A stretch of 64,000 nt of DNA from Cherax quadricarinatus (Eukaryota; Arthropoda; Malacostraca; Decapoda; Parastacidae), in assembly GCF_038502225.1 (NCBI RefSeq), contig NW_027197007.1:1-64000 (forward strand). Reading direction: 5' to 3'. Position numbers and translations under genes: made by a program. Positions 47,742 through 58,928 of the stretch are shown one piece after another. Numbering within the stretch: the stretch's first letter is position 1; each line of letters starts with the position of its first letter. Below the pieces are notes generated by a model. The model was given only the letters and a program-made list of their open reading frames with translations, was not told where the DNA came from and made no database searches.

Positions 47742-48339
47742 CAGGTCCAGATTACCGCATAGGCAAACTAGGCATTTGCCTAGGGCCCCGCGATCCAAGG
47801 GGTTCAGGGGCTCATCCAAGACTGCGCACATGGTGCAAGTGCAAAGGGGCCCCTACCTAAAAAGTTCAAGTGTTTGGAGAGTAAAATTGATTTTTAAAAA
47901 TTAATCAAAACAAAAATAAATAATGAAATAAAATAAAATAAAAATAAATAAACCTAACCATAGATGGCAACACTCAACACGCCTTTGTTTACATCAGAAC
48001 AGCTGTGTTTTCCCGCTAATGGGTGAGTATGGGAGATTCCTCTCCAATTTTCTGTAGTAATTAAACGTTATCTAGACTTGTACTGTGACAAACTAACTGA
48101 AGTGTTGTTGATAGACATTGATGTGTATGGATAAATGTTTGTTTTCGCCTCTAAATGTTAAGGGAGGTACCTGTTAGGGTTACTTGACCAGTAAAGATGC
48201 ATGGACCAGTAAAGACGCATTTTTGGTAAAAATACTATAAAGAAAAACCTAAAAACGCAAACTGACTTCCGTTTGTAGGTTTTAAAAGCACTTTGTCCTG
48301 TCTTTAAGTCTTTATCATTTCAATAACAGATCTCAATTG

Positions 48340-48413
48340 ATTGATGTTCTACATCATTTCCGTCGCAAATGCTTAGTTTTCAAGTTGCGACGGAAGTGAT
48401 GTAGAACATCAAT
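48340..48413. repeat. 29-bp near-perfect inverted repeat (hairpin) in the hAT
   Basis: Arms 48340-48368 (ATTGATGTTCTACATCA...) and 48385-48413 match as reverse complements at 28 of 29 positions, with a 16-nt loop. It lies in the non-coding 5' half of the hAT. It could form a cruciform or an RNA hairpin; role unknown. Confidence 0.88.
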
Positions 48414-48881
48414 TAATTTACTACATATTTCCCCAGAAACACATAAGCTACATCAGAAAATTGTTGGTTGGGTGAAACTGAAAATTGTCCCTGCATTCTT
48501 TAATTCTCATGTCCTTATCTATGGTGGTAGGCCATATATCATGCAAAACATAATGATTAGTTTAGTTATGAAAATGGTAATATAAATACCATTGTGCATT
48601 GTTCTTGGACTCGGTATGATTTCTGTTTAAGTAAATTGGAGATCAAGGAGGATGAATTAGTAAAATATTCGTAGCCCAAATCACTAACCTAATCTATGGT
48701 AAAAGTTCTGTATATGACTCCTTTCTGGTAACGTTTTGAATTTTTAGATGCGCAGCAAGAGGAAAGGGGGCTACAAGGGCCATATCCCCCAATTGACAGA
48801 AAAAATTTAATAATAATTAAAAAATTAATAATAATTGATAATGAAAAATTTATATTTGCATGATTACAGACAGTGAGGAGT

Positions 48882-51149
48882 GAGGGAGCATTCACCAAAT
48901 TCAACTTTAATAACAAAAACATAAAGTGGGACCAAGTAAACCAAGTCCTAACCGATATAAGCTGGGAAGATATACTAAGCAACACAGACCCAAACTTATG
49001 CCTAGAACAGATTAACTCGGTGGCACTCGATGTATGCACAAGGCTTATTCCTCTAAGAAAAAGGAGTAGATGTAAAATAGAAAGAGACAGGCGCTCCCTT
49101 TACAGGCGACGGAAAAGAATAACAGAGCGGCTAAAAGAGGTCAATATATCTGAAATGCGCAGGGAGACACTGGTCAGAGAAATAGCAAGCATCGAACTTA
49201 AGCTAAAAGAATCCTTTAGGAGTCAGGAATCGCGGGAAGAACTAAAAGCTATAAATGAAATCGAAAGAAACCCAAAGTATTTCTTCTCCTATGCCAAATC
49301 AAAATCGAGAACAACGCCCAGTATTGGGCCCCTACTTAAACAAGATGGGTCCTACACAGATGACAGCAAGGAAATGAGTGAGCTACTCAAGTCCCAATAT
49401 GACTCAGTTTTTAGCAAGCCGCTAACCAGACTGAGAGTCGAAGATCAAAATGAATTTTTTATGAGAGAGCCACAAAATTTGATTAACACAAGCCTATCCG
49501 ATGTTATCCTGACGCCAAATGACTTCGAACAGGCGATAAATGACATGCCCATGCACTCTGCCCCAGGGCCAGACTCATGGAACTCTGTGTTCATCAAGAA
49601 CTGCAAGAAGCCCCTATCACGAGCCTTTTCCATCCTATGGAGAGGGAGCATGGACACGGGGGTCGTCCCTCAGTTACTAAAAACAACAGACATAGCCCCA
49701 CTCCACAAAGGGGGCAGTAAAGCAACAGCAAAGAACTACAGACCAATAGCACTAACATCCCATATCATAAAAATCTTTGAAAGGGTCCTAAGAAGCAAGA
49801 TCACCACCCATCTAGAAACCCATCAGTTACACAACCCAGGGCAACATGGGTTTAGAACAGGTCGCTCCTGTCTGTCTCAACTACTGGATCACTACGACAA
49901 GGTCCTAAATGCACTAGAAGACAAAAAGAATGCAGATGTAATATATACAGACTTTGCAAAAGCCTTCGACAAGTGTGACCATGGCGTAATAGCGCACAAA
50001 ATGCGCGCTAAAGGAATAACAGGAAAAGTCGGTCGATGGATCTATAATTTCCTCACTAACAGAACACAGAGAGTAGTCGTCAACAGAGTAAAGTCCGAGG
50101 CAGCTACGGTGAAAAGCTCTGTTCCACAAGGCACAGTACTAGCTCCCATCTTGTTCCTCATCCTCATATCCGACATTGACAAGGATGTCAGCCACAGCAC
50201 CGTGTCTTCCTTTGCAGATGACACCCGAATCTGCATGACAGTGTCTTCCATTGCAGACACTGCAAGGCTCCAGGCGGACATCAACCAAATCTTTCAGTGG
50301 GCTGCAGAAAACAATATGAAGTTCAACGATGAGAAATTTCAATTACTCAGATATGGTAAACATGAGGAAATTAAATCTTCATCAGAGTACAAAACAAATT
50401 CTGGCCACAAAATAGAGCGAAACACCAACGTCAAAGACCTGGGAGTGATTATGTCGGAGGATCTCACCTTCAAGGACCATAACATTGTATCAATCGCATC
50501 TGCTAGAAAAATGACAGGATGGATAATGAGAACCTTCAAAACTAGGGAGGCCAAGCCCATGATGACACTCTTCAGGTCACTTGTTCTATCTAGGCTGGAA
50601 TATTGCTGCACTCTAACAGCACCTTTCAAGGCAGGTGAAATTGCCGACCTAGAAAATGTACAGAGAACTTTCACGGTGCGCATAACGGAGATAAAACACC
50701 TCAATTACTGGGAGCGCTTGAGGTTTCTAAACCTGTATTCCCTGGAATGCAGGAGGGAGAGATACATGATTATATACACCTGGAAAATCCTAGAGGAACT
50801 AGTACCGAACTTGCACACGAAAATCACTCACTACAAAAGCAAAAGACTTGGCAGACGATGCACCATCCCCCCAATGAAAAGCAGGGGTGTCACTAGCACG
50901 TTAAGAGACCATACAATAAGTGTCAGGGGCCCGAGACTGTTCAACTGCCTCCCAGCACACATAAGGGGGATTACCAACAGACCCCTGGCAGTCTTCAAGC
51001 TGGCACTGGACAAGCACCTAAAGTCAGTTCCTGATCAGCCGGGCTGTGGCTCGTACGTTGGTTTGCGTGCAGCCAGCAGCAACAGCCTGGTTGATCAGGC
51101 GCTGATCCACCAGGAGGCCTGGTCACAGACCGGGCCGCGGGGGCATTGA
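48882..51149 (+). CDS. H4 reverse transcriptase, N-terminally truncated
   Basis: About 755 open codons: linker, RT (NYRPIALTS, HGFRTGRSC, YTDFAKAFDK, SFADDT near 50215) and C-terminus. It lacks the endonuclease and the fingers. No lesions are seen in the RT, and the protein is nearly the same as H1 and H3 in the shared part. It has no start of its own, so it is not expected to make a working enzyme. Confidence 0.85.
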   Translation, partial: EGAFTKFNFNNKNIKWDQVNQVLTDISWEDILSNTDPNLCLEQINSVALDVCTRLIPLRKRSRCKIERDRRSLYRRRKRITERLKEVNISEMRRETLVREIASIELKLKESFRSQESREELKAINEIERNPKYFFSYAKSKSRTTPSIGPLLKQDGSYTDDSKEMSELLKSQYDSVFSKPLTRLRVEDQNEFFMREPQNLINTSLSDVILTPNDFEQAINDMPMHSAPGPDSWNSVFIKNCKKPLSRAFSILWRGSMDTGVVPQLLKTTDIAPLHKGGSKATAKNYRPIALTSHIIKIFERVLRSKITTHLETHQLHNPGQHGFRTGRSCLSQLLDHYDKVLNALEDKKNADVIYTDFAKAFDKCDHGVIAHKMRAKGITGKVGRWIYNFLTNRTQRVVVNRVKSEAATVKSSVPQGTVLAPILFLILISDIDKDVSHSTVSSFADDTRICMTVSSIADTARLQADINQIFQWAAENNMKFNDEKFQLLRYGKHEEIKSSSEYKTNSGHKIERNTNVKDLGVIMSEDLTFKDHNIVSIASARKMTGWIMRTFKTREAKPMMTLFRSLVLSRLEYCCTLTAPFKAGEIADLENVQRTFTVRITEIKHLNYWERLRFLNLYSLECRRERYMIIYTWKILEELVPNLHTKITHYKSKRLGRRCTIPPMKSRGVTSTLRDHTISVRGPRLFNCLPAHIRGITNRPLAVFKLALDKHLKSVPDQPGCGSYVGLRAASSNSLVDQALIHQEAWSQTGPRGH

Positions 51150-51171
51150 CCCCCGAAACTCTCTCCAGGTA
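48882..51171 (+). mobile_element. H4: 5'-truncated CR1/L2-like LINE inside the hAT
   Basis: Plus-strand copy from GAGGGAGCATTCACC (just after the endonuclease) to CTCTCCAGGTA at 51171. It ends 18 bp upstream of the transposase ATG and on the same strand. No clear TSD. Confidence 0.9.
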
Positions 51172-51189
51172 TAGTGATACATCCTCATT

Positions 51190-53655
51190 ATGGCATCTCG
51201 TGAACGTGATGTTGGACGTTCTTATGCGAGTGGGTCACAGAAAAGAAAGAAGAAAATTCAAGAAGAAGAACAGAAAAAGAAAGATGTAGGAAGCTGCAGA
51301 AAGATCACAGACATGCTCACGAAAACAGTTTCTGATGTTACCAGTACAGTTGAATCTGCAGATACGTCAGATTATACAGGAAGCCCTCCCTCCATTATTT
51401 CTCAGCAAGCATCTACTTCTTTTGTGTCTCCTCTCAATGTCTCAACGGACATTTCATCCACAGGATTTGTCTTAAAAGATCCTGCCTTATGGCCAAATGT
51501 AATCCCAGATTCTCTACGTAATGCTTTCATTGCAGAAAACTTCAGTCAAACTCTGAACATTGACTTTAGGAAATCAGCAAGGATTTATGATAATGGAAGT
51601 CGTCGTTGTTTAAAGTCATCTATGTTTTATAGGAAGCTTGCAAATTCAGAAACTGTGAAAAGATCATGGATGGTATACTCGGAAAGCTCAGGAAAAGTGT
51701 ACTGTTCAGCATGCAAGCTATTTTCTACCAAAGAAAATACCTTCACACAGGGGTTCAATGACTGGAAAAATTCCAAGCGTTTCGAGGAACATGAAAACAG
51801 CACCACTCACAGGAGCTGCATTTTAGCCAGTGTATTTCGTGCACAGAAAAAAGGCTTATTGGATTTTCGTTTGGAAAATCAAACTGAAAAAGAGCGCACT
51901 TATTGGAGAAAAGTTCTAGAAAGAGTTGTTGTTGTTGTAAAATTCTTAGCTCTAAGAGGACTTGCTTTCCGTGGAGAAAATGAGGTTTTTGGTTCGGAAA
52001 ACAATGGCAATTTCCTAGGGATCATAGAACTGTTAGCACAATTCGATCCATTCTTAGCAAATCATGTGTCACGCCTTGGGAATGCAGGAAGAGGCACTGT
52101 ATCTTACATGTCATCTGCTATGTGCAATGAATTTATTGAACTGATGACTAAGAAGGTCCTCAATAACACAGCAGCTGTGAAAACTGCAAAATACTTTGCA
52201 ATAAGTGTAGATTCAACACCAGATATTTCACATACAGATCAATTGACATTCATTGTTCGCTTTGTCGACTCCAGTGGTAAGCCTGTAGAGCGCTTTATAA
52301 AATTCATTCCTCTTTCAGGCCATGATGGAGAAACAATGATGAATGTAGTACTGGATACTCTGCTTGAACATGATCTCTCTATTATGGATTGCCGTGGCCA
52401 GAGCTACGACAATGCAAGTAACATGTCGGGTAAATATAATGGATTGCAAGCCCGTATCAAGCAAATCAACCCACTTGCTGAATATGTGCCCTGGTCAGCA
52501 CATTCTCTTAATCTTGTTGGGTCATGTGCTGCGGAGTGTTGTGTGGCTGCAGTTTCATTTTTTGGACTTTTACGAGCACTCTTTAATTTTTTCTCTGCTT
52601 CAACGCATCGGTGGAGTATACTCAAGTCAACCATTCATGGAGATGTCATCAAATCATTATCAACAACAAGGTGGTCAGCGCAGCATGATGCAACACATGC
52701 TTTGAAAGACAGCTTTCCTGAATTACGTTCTGCTTTGATCCAAATAGCAGAGGATGAAGACCAGACAGCAACTACAAGAAGCGAAGCAGCCAGCTTAGCA
52801 TCAAAATTGGAAGATTTTGAATTGGCCTTACTCTGTGTGCTTTGGGACTGTATACTGGAACGGTTAAATGCCACGAACAAGACACTTCAGAAAATTGAAA
52901 TTGAAATGGCTACTTGTGCTAACCTCTATGCAGGCTTAGTGGAATTTGTAAGCTCACTTCGCAATGATGAAGCTTTTGAAATGTTTGAAGAGAAAGCTAA
53001 ACTGCTGGTGAAAGACTACAGTTACCGGGCTGATCATCAGCGGTCAAGGAAGAGGAAACGCAATTTTGAAGAGCCAGACAATGAAATTGTGTTGCTACCA
53101 AGGCAGAAATGTAAGACAGCTACATACTTCGTCATTCTGGATTCACTGATAACAGAATTAGTGAAAAGAAAAGAAATCTACCAGAATCTCAATGACAAGT
53201 TTAGATTTCTGTTCAAAATTACTACTATGCCAGATGCAGAATTGAGAGAAGCTGCATTAAAGTTGCAACAACACCTTTCAGCAGATGCTCAGGACACATT
53301 TGTTGAAGAAATAGTTCATTTTTCTAGGTATATGAATCAGATTAAAGCTCCACCTGAAAAATGTGCGCCCTCAGCTGCTTTGAAACATTTAAGAAATGCA
53401 GGTATCTCAGAAACCTTCCCTAATGTTGACATAGTGTATTGCCTTTACCTAACACTTCCAGCTACTAACTGTGAAGGAGAACGTTCATTTTCTGTTTTGA
53501 AAAGAGTGAAAAACCAGCTCCGTTCAACAATGAGCCAAGACAAATTGTGTAACCTAGCCTTGTTGACCATTGAGTCTGATCTAACAAGAAATATTGATTT
53601 TCAGAATATAATTGATGATTTTGCCAATATGAAATCCAGAAAAAAGTTTATTTAA
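51190..53655 (+). CDS. hAT transposase (TTF-type zinc finger, hAT dimerisation domain)
   Basis: 821 codons, uninterrupted. The Lys-rich N-terminus may be a nuclear localisation signal (QKRKKKIQEEEQKKK). A TTF-type zinc finger lies around residues 155-220 (VYCSACKLFS ... HENSTTHRSC). A DUF4371/RNase H-like catalytic core follows, with likely acidic residues in ISVDSTPDISH (about 340) and GQSYDNASNMSG (about 405) and the TTRWSAQHDA motif near 492. The hAT C-terminal dimerisation region is at about 750-800 (LPATNCEGERSFSVLKRVKN). Length is normal for the family. It cuts and pastes elements bearing matching ends. The ATG is the first in frame and lies 18 bp after H4, so the native leader has been displaced. 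Confidence 0.93.
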   Translation: MASRERDVGRSYASGSQKRKKKIQEEEQKKKDVGSCRKITDMLTKTVSDVTSTVESADTSDYTGSPPSIISQQASTSFVSPLNVSTDISSTGFVLKDPALWPNVIPDSLRNAFIAENFSQTLNIDFRKSARIYDNGSRRCLKSSMFYRKLANSETVKRSWMVYSESSGKVYCSACKLFSTKENTFTQGFNDWKNSKRFEEHENSTTHRSCILASVFRAQKKGLLDFRLENQTEKERTYWRKVLERVVVVVKFLALRGLAFRGENEVFGSENNGNFLGIIELLAQFDPFLANHVSRLGNAGRGTVSYMSSAMCNEFIELMTKKVLNNTAAVKTAKYFAISVDSTPDISHTDQLTFIVRFVDSSGKPVERFIKFIPLSGHDGETMMNVVLDTLLEHDLSIMDCRGQSYDNASNMSGKYNGLQARIKQINPLAEYVPWSAHSLNLVGSCAAECCVAAVSFFGLLRALFNFFSASTHRWSILKSTIHGDVIKSLSTTRWSAQHDATHALKDSFPELRSALIQIAEDEDQTATTRSEAASLASKLEDFELALLCVLWDCILERLNATNKTLQKIEIEMATCANLYAGLVEFVSSLRNDEAFEMFEEKAKLLVKDYSYRADHQRSRKRKRNFEEPDNEIVLLPRQKCKTATYFVILDSLITELVKRKEIYQNLNDKFRFLFKITTMPDAELREAALKLQQHLSADAQDTFVEEIVHFSRYMNQIKAPPEKCAPSAALKHLRNAGISETFPNVDIVYCLYLTLPATNCEGERSFSVLKRVKNQLRSTMSQDKLCNLALLTIESDLTRNIDFQNIIDDFANMKSRKKFI

Positions 53656-54109
53656 GAAGTGCTTGTGAATATAAACAATTCTTTACTTTCTTGAGTTTAT
53701 ATGATTTGATAGTCTTATGCATGATGCAATGATGATAATAATGGTCAGTGATTTATAAAGGGAATAATAGTGCTGTAGTGGTTATGCTGAATATAATAGG
53801 TACATGATGTCACTACTTTAATAGCCTAATCTAGTAATACTATGCTGTCTTGAGTTTATTCTCTTTAAAATGCATGATTTAACAAGATAGTTATAATGGC
53901 TGTTGGTAAATGGTTTTGGTTGTCTTGATGTACTTTCCCTATTAAATTTAATCTAAATAGCCAGAATGTATTTAATTAGACCTTAAACAGGCTCACACCG
54001 ACCCCCCCCCACCCCCAAGCTGGAAGGGGTCGCTTCGCTTACCCATAACTCAAAGGGGCCCCGCCAATCTGAATAGCCTAGGGCTCGGAGACTTCTTAAT
54101 CCGGCCCTG
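53656..54109 (+). other. hAT 3' non-coding end
   Basis: AT-rich sequence followed by a C run and the GC-rich subterminal block GGGGCCCCGCCAATCTG, closing with the right terminal inverted repeat at 54109. Confidence 0.7.
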
Positions 54110-54117
54110 TGTAGACG

Positions 54118-54989
54118 CCCAGTTGTTAATTCTTATGCCTAACTCAACAAAATTTACTATCGTTCTTAACTAGGGAGGTGGCAACAAGAGCAGATGCAGC
54201 CCTGCCAGAAGACTCCTGTTTAGATCCATCAGTGTATATAACTTGTGATAACTTATTACTACCAGCTAGGTGAGAAATTTCTTATTGAGCAGTTGCTCTA
54301 ACAAGAGATTTAAGGAAGAGATTACTAGCAATGAGCTTCTTGGGAGGAACTTGCAGGTATGTGATATTAAAGGAACACATCTTCCATGGAGGGGTGAAAT
54401 GCTCTTGTTGCCTACAGTGATACAGTTCATGCAGGTTATAAAACTTAATGCAATTGCACGTTTCCACATTCCAATTAGATCTGTGTGTACTTACCTCTAG
54501 ACACTGGGTAAGATTCATTGTGACAGCGCCTGGTTCCTTTCTCAACATCCTAATACCGAGTACATTGTTAATCTCAACAATCCTATCATTGATACTAGAA
54601 ATACCAAGCTCCTTCCTCATATTAAGAACCTTTGTAGATTTGGGGCAACCAAGAATAATTCTGAGAGCTTCATTCTGCATTAGTTCCAAGGGTCGGAGAG
54701 AACTTTCTCTAGCTAATATCAACATGGGAGCAGCGTAATCAATTAAGGACCTAACATAGGCTATGTACATCATTCTCACGATCCTCACATTAGCACTATA
54801 GTTGGGGTTGTAGCCAGCAACAGCTTTGAGAGCATTTAGCCTATCTTTGCATTTCTTATTTAGTTGTGGTATAATGGATTTATTAAAGGGTACATCTACA
54901 CCAAGATATCTGTAGGTTTTAACGTAGCTAATGATTTCACCCTGCAAATAGATGGGTGGGGGATGTCGTTTGCTTGTTAATATCTTTGT
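54118..54989 (-). pseudogene. I2 reverse transcriptase C-terminal region, 5' piece
   Basis: The minus strand reads the end of an I-type RT and connector: YRYLGVDVPFN, then YIAYVRSLIDYAAPML, ALRIILGCPKSTK and the segment shared with I1 (FYNLHELYHCRQQEHFTPPW). A TAA near 54280 and a 3-base insertion near 54150 differ from I1. The catalytic RT motifs lie further upstream and are cut off by element N. Confidence 0.8.
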
Positions 54990-55183
54990 ATTATTATTAT
55001 TATAATCAAAAAAGAAGTGCTAAGCCACAAGGGCTATACAGTGCTGCAGGGTAGGGAAGGAAGCAAGGGAATTGGATGGCAGAAGAGAGGGGGGATGATC
55101 AGCAGGTTACAGAAAACAGTGGGGCAGGGGATAGTACGGGGGTAGAGGGTAGCAAGAGATTGAAGTAGAAAGGGCTGAAAGTA

Positions 55184-58100
55184 TCAGAATTTGTGAAGTA
55201 AGTCAGTCGTTGTCAAAAAGTCAATGAGAGAGTCCGGATGAAAGGTGGGTCCATCAGCGAGAAGGGAAGGTAAAGAGAGAGCAGCGGGGCGAAGACGACG
55301 ACAGAGGTAAATTCTGCGTGCTCGTTGATAAAGTGGGCAGTCCAACAGAATGTGGCTGACTGATAATGGAGCTTGGCAATTCTCACAGAGAGGAGCAAGA
55401 CGCCTCTCCATGAGATATCCATGAGTAAGACGAGTATGGCCAATGCGAAGACGGGAGAGAGTAGTCTCCCAACCTCGACACTGGTGATAAGAAGACGGCC
55501 AGTAACCTATACTCGGTTTAATAGACTGAAGTTTGTTGCCGAGCATAGTAGACCAACGTTGTTGCCAACGGGTGTGAAGGTGGGAAGATATTACAGCAAA
55601 ATAGTCCGTACATGGAATACCTCTATAAGAAACTGGTAGGTCATGTACTGCTGACCGCGCAGCAGTGTCTGCCTGTTCATTGCCCTGTACGTCAACATGA
55701 CCAGGGACCCAACAAAAAACAATATCTTTATGCTTGGTAAAGATGCGGCGTAGCCAAAGTTGGATACGGAGGACTAAGGGGTGAGGTGTATCAAATTTTT
55801 GTATAGCCTGTAAAGCACTAAGGGAGTCTGAGACAACCACAAATGATGACACAGGCATAGATGCAATACGGATAAGTGCTGTAAGGATGGCATATAATTC
55901 AGCAGTAAAAATACTAGCCGAAGATAGTAAATGCCCTTGTACGACGCTGTCCGGAAACACTGCTGCGAATCCTACGCCGTCAGAAGACTTAGAGCCATCT
56001 GTGTACACAGCAATGGCATGAGAATGAGAGTGAAAGTGGTCAAGAAAAAGAGAGCGGGAAGCGACCGTAGACAGTTGGGCTTTCGAGCAAGGGAGGGAGA
56101 AAGAACAGACTCGAACAGCTGGAACTTCCCAGGGGGGTAGGGAAAAGTGAGATGCTACATGTACATAGAAAGGTGGTAGTTGAAGAGAAGACAAGAGCGA
56201 ATGAAGGCGAAGAGAGAAGGGACGGAGTAAGCAGGGGCGGCGAACAAATAAAGAATGTCTACTAATATCAGTGACCATTCTATAAATGGAAGGATTGCGG
56301 AGATCATGAGAGCGTACATAGTAGCGCAGGCAATGGGCATCACGGCGATCAGATAAGGATGGAACGTTCGCTTCTGCATAGAGGCTTTCGACAGGGGAAG
56401 AGCGAAAAGCACCAAGGCATAAACGTAATCCTTGGTGATGAATGGGGTTAAGGCTAGAGAGAGTAGCAGGAAATGCCGCTGAATAGATCTGGTCACCATA
56501 ATCAAGTTTCGATAAAATAAGGGTGGAATGTAGGTGAAGGAGGGTTCGACGATCAGCTCCCCACGAAAGATGAGCAAGGGTTTTAAGAAGGTTCAGCCGG
56601 CTGTGACAAGTTGCCTTCAGAGAGGTAATGTGAGGTTTCCAGGATAACCTACGATCAAAGAGGAGGCCCAGAAACTTGACTGTATCACGTTCAGGGATAC
56701 GGGAGCCATAGAGGTACAAAGGATGATCGGAGATGACAGAGCGTCTAGTGAAAGTGATTTGGTGGGTTTTAGTGCTGGAAAATTTAAACCCATGTGTGGT
56801 GGCCCAATTGGAAACACGGTCGACTGCATGTTGGAGAGAAACTGTAAGGAGGTGACAGTCAGCGCCTGCACAGGCAATAGCGAAGTCATCAACATAGAGT
56901 GATGACCAAATATTTGATGGAAGACTAGAGGCCAAATCATTAATAGCAAGGAGAAAAAGTGTTGTGCTCAGAACACATCCCTGGGGGACACCTTCAGCTT
57001 GGATAAAGTCCGGGGAGAGCACATTATTAACCCGAACACGGAAATGCCTGTCAGTTAAAAAGTTCTTAAGGAAGGATGGTAGATTGCCTCGAAGGCCTAA
57101 GGAGTGGGCTTGGGCTAAAATATTATACCTCCAAGTTGTGTCATATGCCTTCTCAAGGTCAAAAAATATGGCAATAACTGAGTGGTTATTCGCAAAGGCA
57201 TTACGAACATACGTATCCAAGCGCAGTAAGGGGTCTATGGTAGAACGTCCCTTACGAAAGCCATATTGACGAGTGGAGAGACTGTTGTGTGTCTCTAAAT
57301 ACCACACTAAACGTCTATTTACTAGACGTTCCATTACTTTGCAAACTGCACTGGTAAGAGCAATGGGACGATAGTGGGAGGTTTCATGTCCCATAGTGCC
57401 TGGTTTGCGGAAAGGGAGAACAATGGCGGATTTCCACAGCTGTGGAAGAACTCCTTGTGACCAAATAAGATTGTAAAGGCGTAATAGGACTGCAAGGGCT
57501 GACTGATGTAAATGTTGTAGCATACGAATATGAATGTCGTCGGGCCCAGCTGCCGATGATCGACAAGCTGAGAGTGTTGCCTCCAGTTCTTGAAGTGTAA
57601 AAGGCACATTATACTGTTCTTCTCTGAGAGAAGAAAAGTCCAAGGGTGCTAACTCTCTGGCAGACTTTGAGGAAAGAAATGAGGGGCATAGATGGAGTCC
57701 CTGAGAAATACGGACCAGATGATTGCCAATTTCATTGGCAACATCTAGTGGGTTTGCTATATCAACACCGGCAACCCGCAGAACAGGAGCCGGGTCAGGA
57801 GAATATTTACCACTCAGTTTTCGTACTTTTTTCCAGACTGCACTCATAGAGGAAGCAGAGGTGATGGTGGAGACATAATCTCGCCAGCAAGTGCGTTTAG
57901 CGTCACGGATGACACGGCGAGCGATCGCACGCTTCTGTTTAAAATCAAGGAGTCGCTCTGTGGTTCTATTGTACCGGTACCTGCCCCATGCAGCGCGTTT
58001 CAAACGTACTGCACGAGCACAAGCAGGAGACCACCAAGGCACGCATTTCTGAGAATGCCTGCCCGAAGTTTGGGGTATAGAATGAGAAGCTGCGGTGAAA

Positions 58101-58884
58101 ACGGAGGACGAGAAGAGGTGTAAAAGCTCATCGATGGAGGACGAAGAAGGAACCTCTTTAAAAACAGTTAGGTGTGAGTAAAGGTTCCAATTTGCCCGAT
58201 TAAATTGCCAGCGTGGGGTGCGAAGAGGTGGCGAATATGAAGGGGAAGTAAGAATGATTGGGAAATGATCACTGTCATGTAAGTCCGGGAGAACAGACCA
58301 GGTGAAGTCTAATGCGGCGGAGGAAGAGCAGATTGAGAGATCGATGCAAGAGAGAGTATGAGTCCGAGGATCAAAATGGGTGTGAGTACCTGTATTTAAA
58401 ACATGGAGGGGGTGGGTGGCAAGAAAAGCCTCTAACTGAATTCCACGGGAATCACAGTGAGACCCCCCCAGAGGAAATGGTGGGCATTAAAATCACCAAG
58501 TAACAGAATCGGTGGCGGTAATGACGAAACAAGGAAGGCAAAATCCGGAATAGATAATGCCCAAGAAGGAGAGAGATATAAAGAACAGAGCGTATACCAC
58601 CTATGTAAGTGGATACGGGCTGCTGTGTAATGCAGCGAAGTATGAACAAATAGCTGATGGTACGGAATATCAGTGCGGAGAAGAAGGGCACTTTCATTAA
58701 AGGTCCCATCAGGAAAAGGATCTGAAGAATACAATAAATTATAGCCTGAGATGTGAGAAATAACAGCAGAGTGTAATTTTGGTTCCTGTAAGCAAACACC
58801 AACAGGGGCAAACTGGGAGAGTAACATCTGAAGCTCACCCCGATTACCCCTGAGGCCGCGTATATTCCACTGTAAATAGGCCAT
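55184..58884 (-). pseudogene. N ORF2: endonuclease, reverse transcriptase, RNase H; one frameshift
   Basis: About 1,236 codons from ATG 58884 (MAYLQWNIRGLRGN). Endonuclease: LQEPKL, then LLGDFNAHHFLWGG. A single missing base in a C run near 58465 (G run on the coding strand) breaks the frame; beyond it the reading is open to 55184. RT motifs: HYRPIALTS, YGFRKGRSTID, FFDLEKAYDTTW, VPQGCVLSTTLF and the catalytic LYVDDFAI near 56895. RNase H: YTDGSKSSDG near 56000, ELYAILTALI near 55880, SDSLSALQAI near 55820, WVPGHVDVQGNEQAD near 55690. A terminal Cys/His motif follows (CENCQAPLSVSHILLDC). One homopolymer base decides whether this is intact. Confidence 0.88.
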
Positions 58885-58928
58885 GATTGGCAATGATAAA
58901 GATACTTGAAATCCGCAGGTAAGGGTTC

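Larger units (their letters stand above)
47742..54109 (+). mobile_element. hAT DNA transposon, Tip100-like, with intact transposase
   Basis: 6,368 bp flanked by the perfect 8-bp duplication TGTAGACG (47734-47741 and 54110-54117), the TSD size of the hAT superfamily. Terminal inverted repeats start CAGGTCCAGATTA on the left and CAGGGCCGGATTA on the right, with two differences in 13. Subterminal sequence carries short inverted motifs (AGGCAAA and TTTGCCT, 47764-47786). It contains the transposase (51190-53655), CR1-like copy H4 and a 29-bp hairpin. Without H4 it is about 4.1 kb. The Tip100-like label rests on the TIR and zinc-finger type and is less certain than hAT itself. Confidence 0.92.
46851..54989 (-). 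mobile_element. I2: I-type LINE split by a hAT transposon
   Basis: Minus-strand relative of I1: 3' tail and 3' UTR at 46851-47040, RNase H region 47040-47741, then the hAT, then RNase H start and RT C-terminal region 54118-54989, where element N takes over. The 8-bp hAT TSD (TGTAGACG) falls within the I2 coding sequence. A 13-bp deletion relative to I1 is near 47257. Confidence 0.85.
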
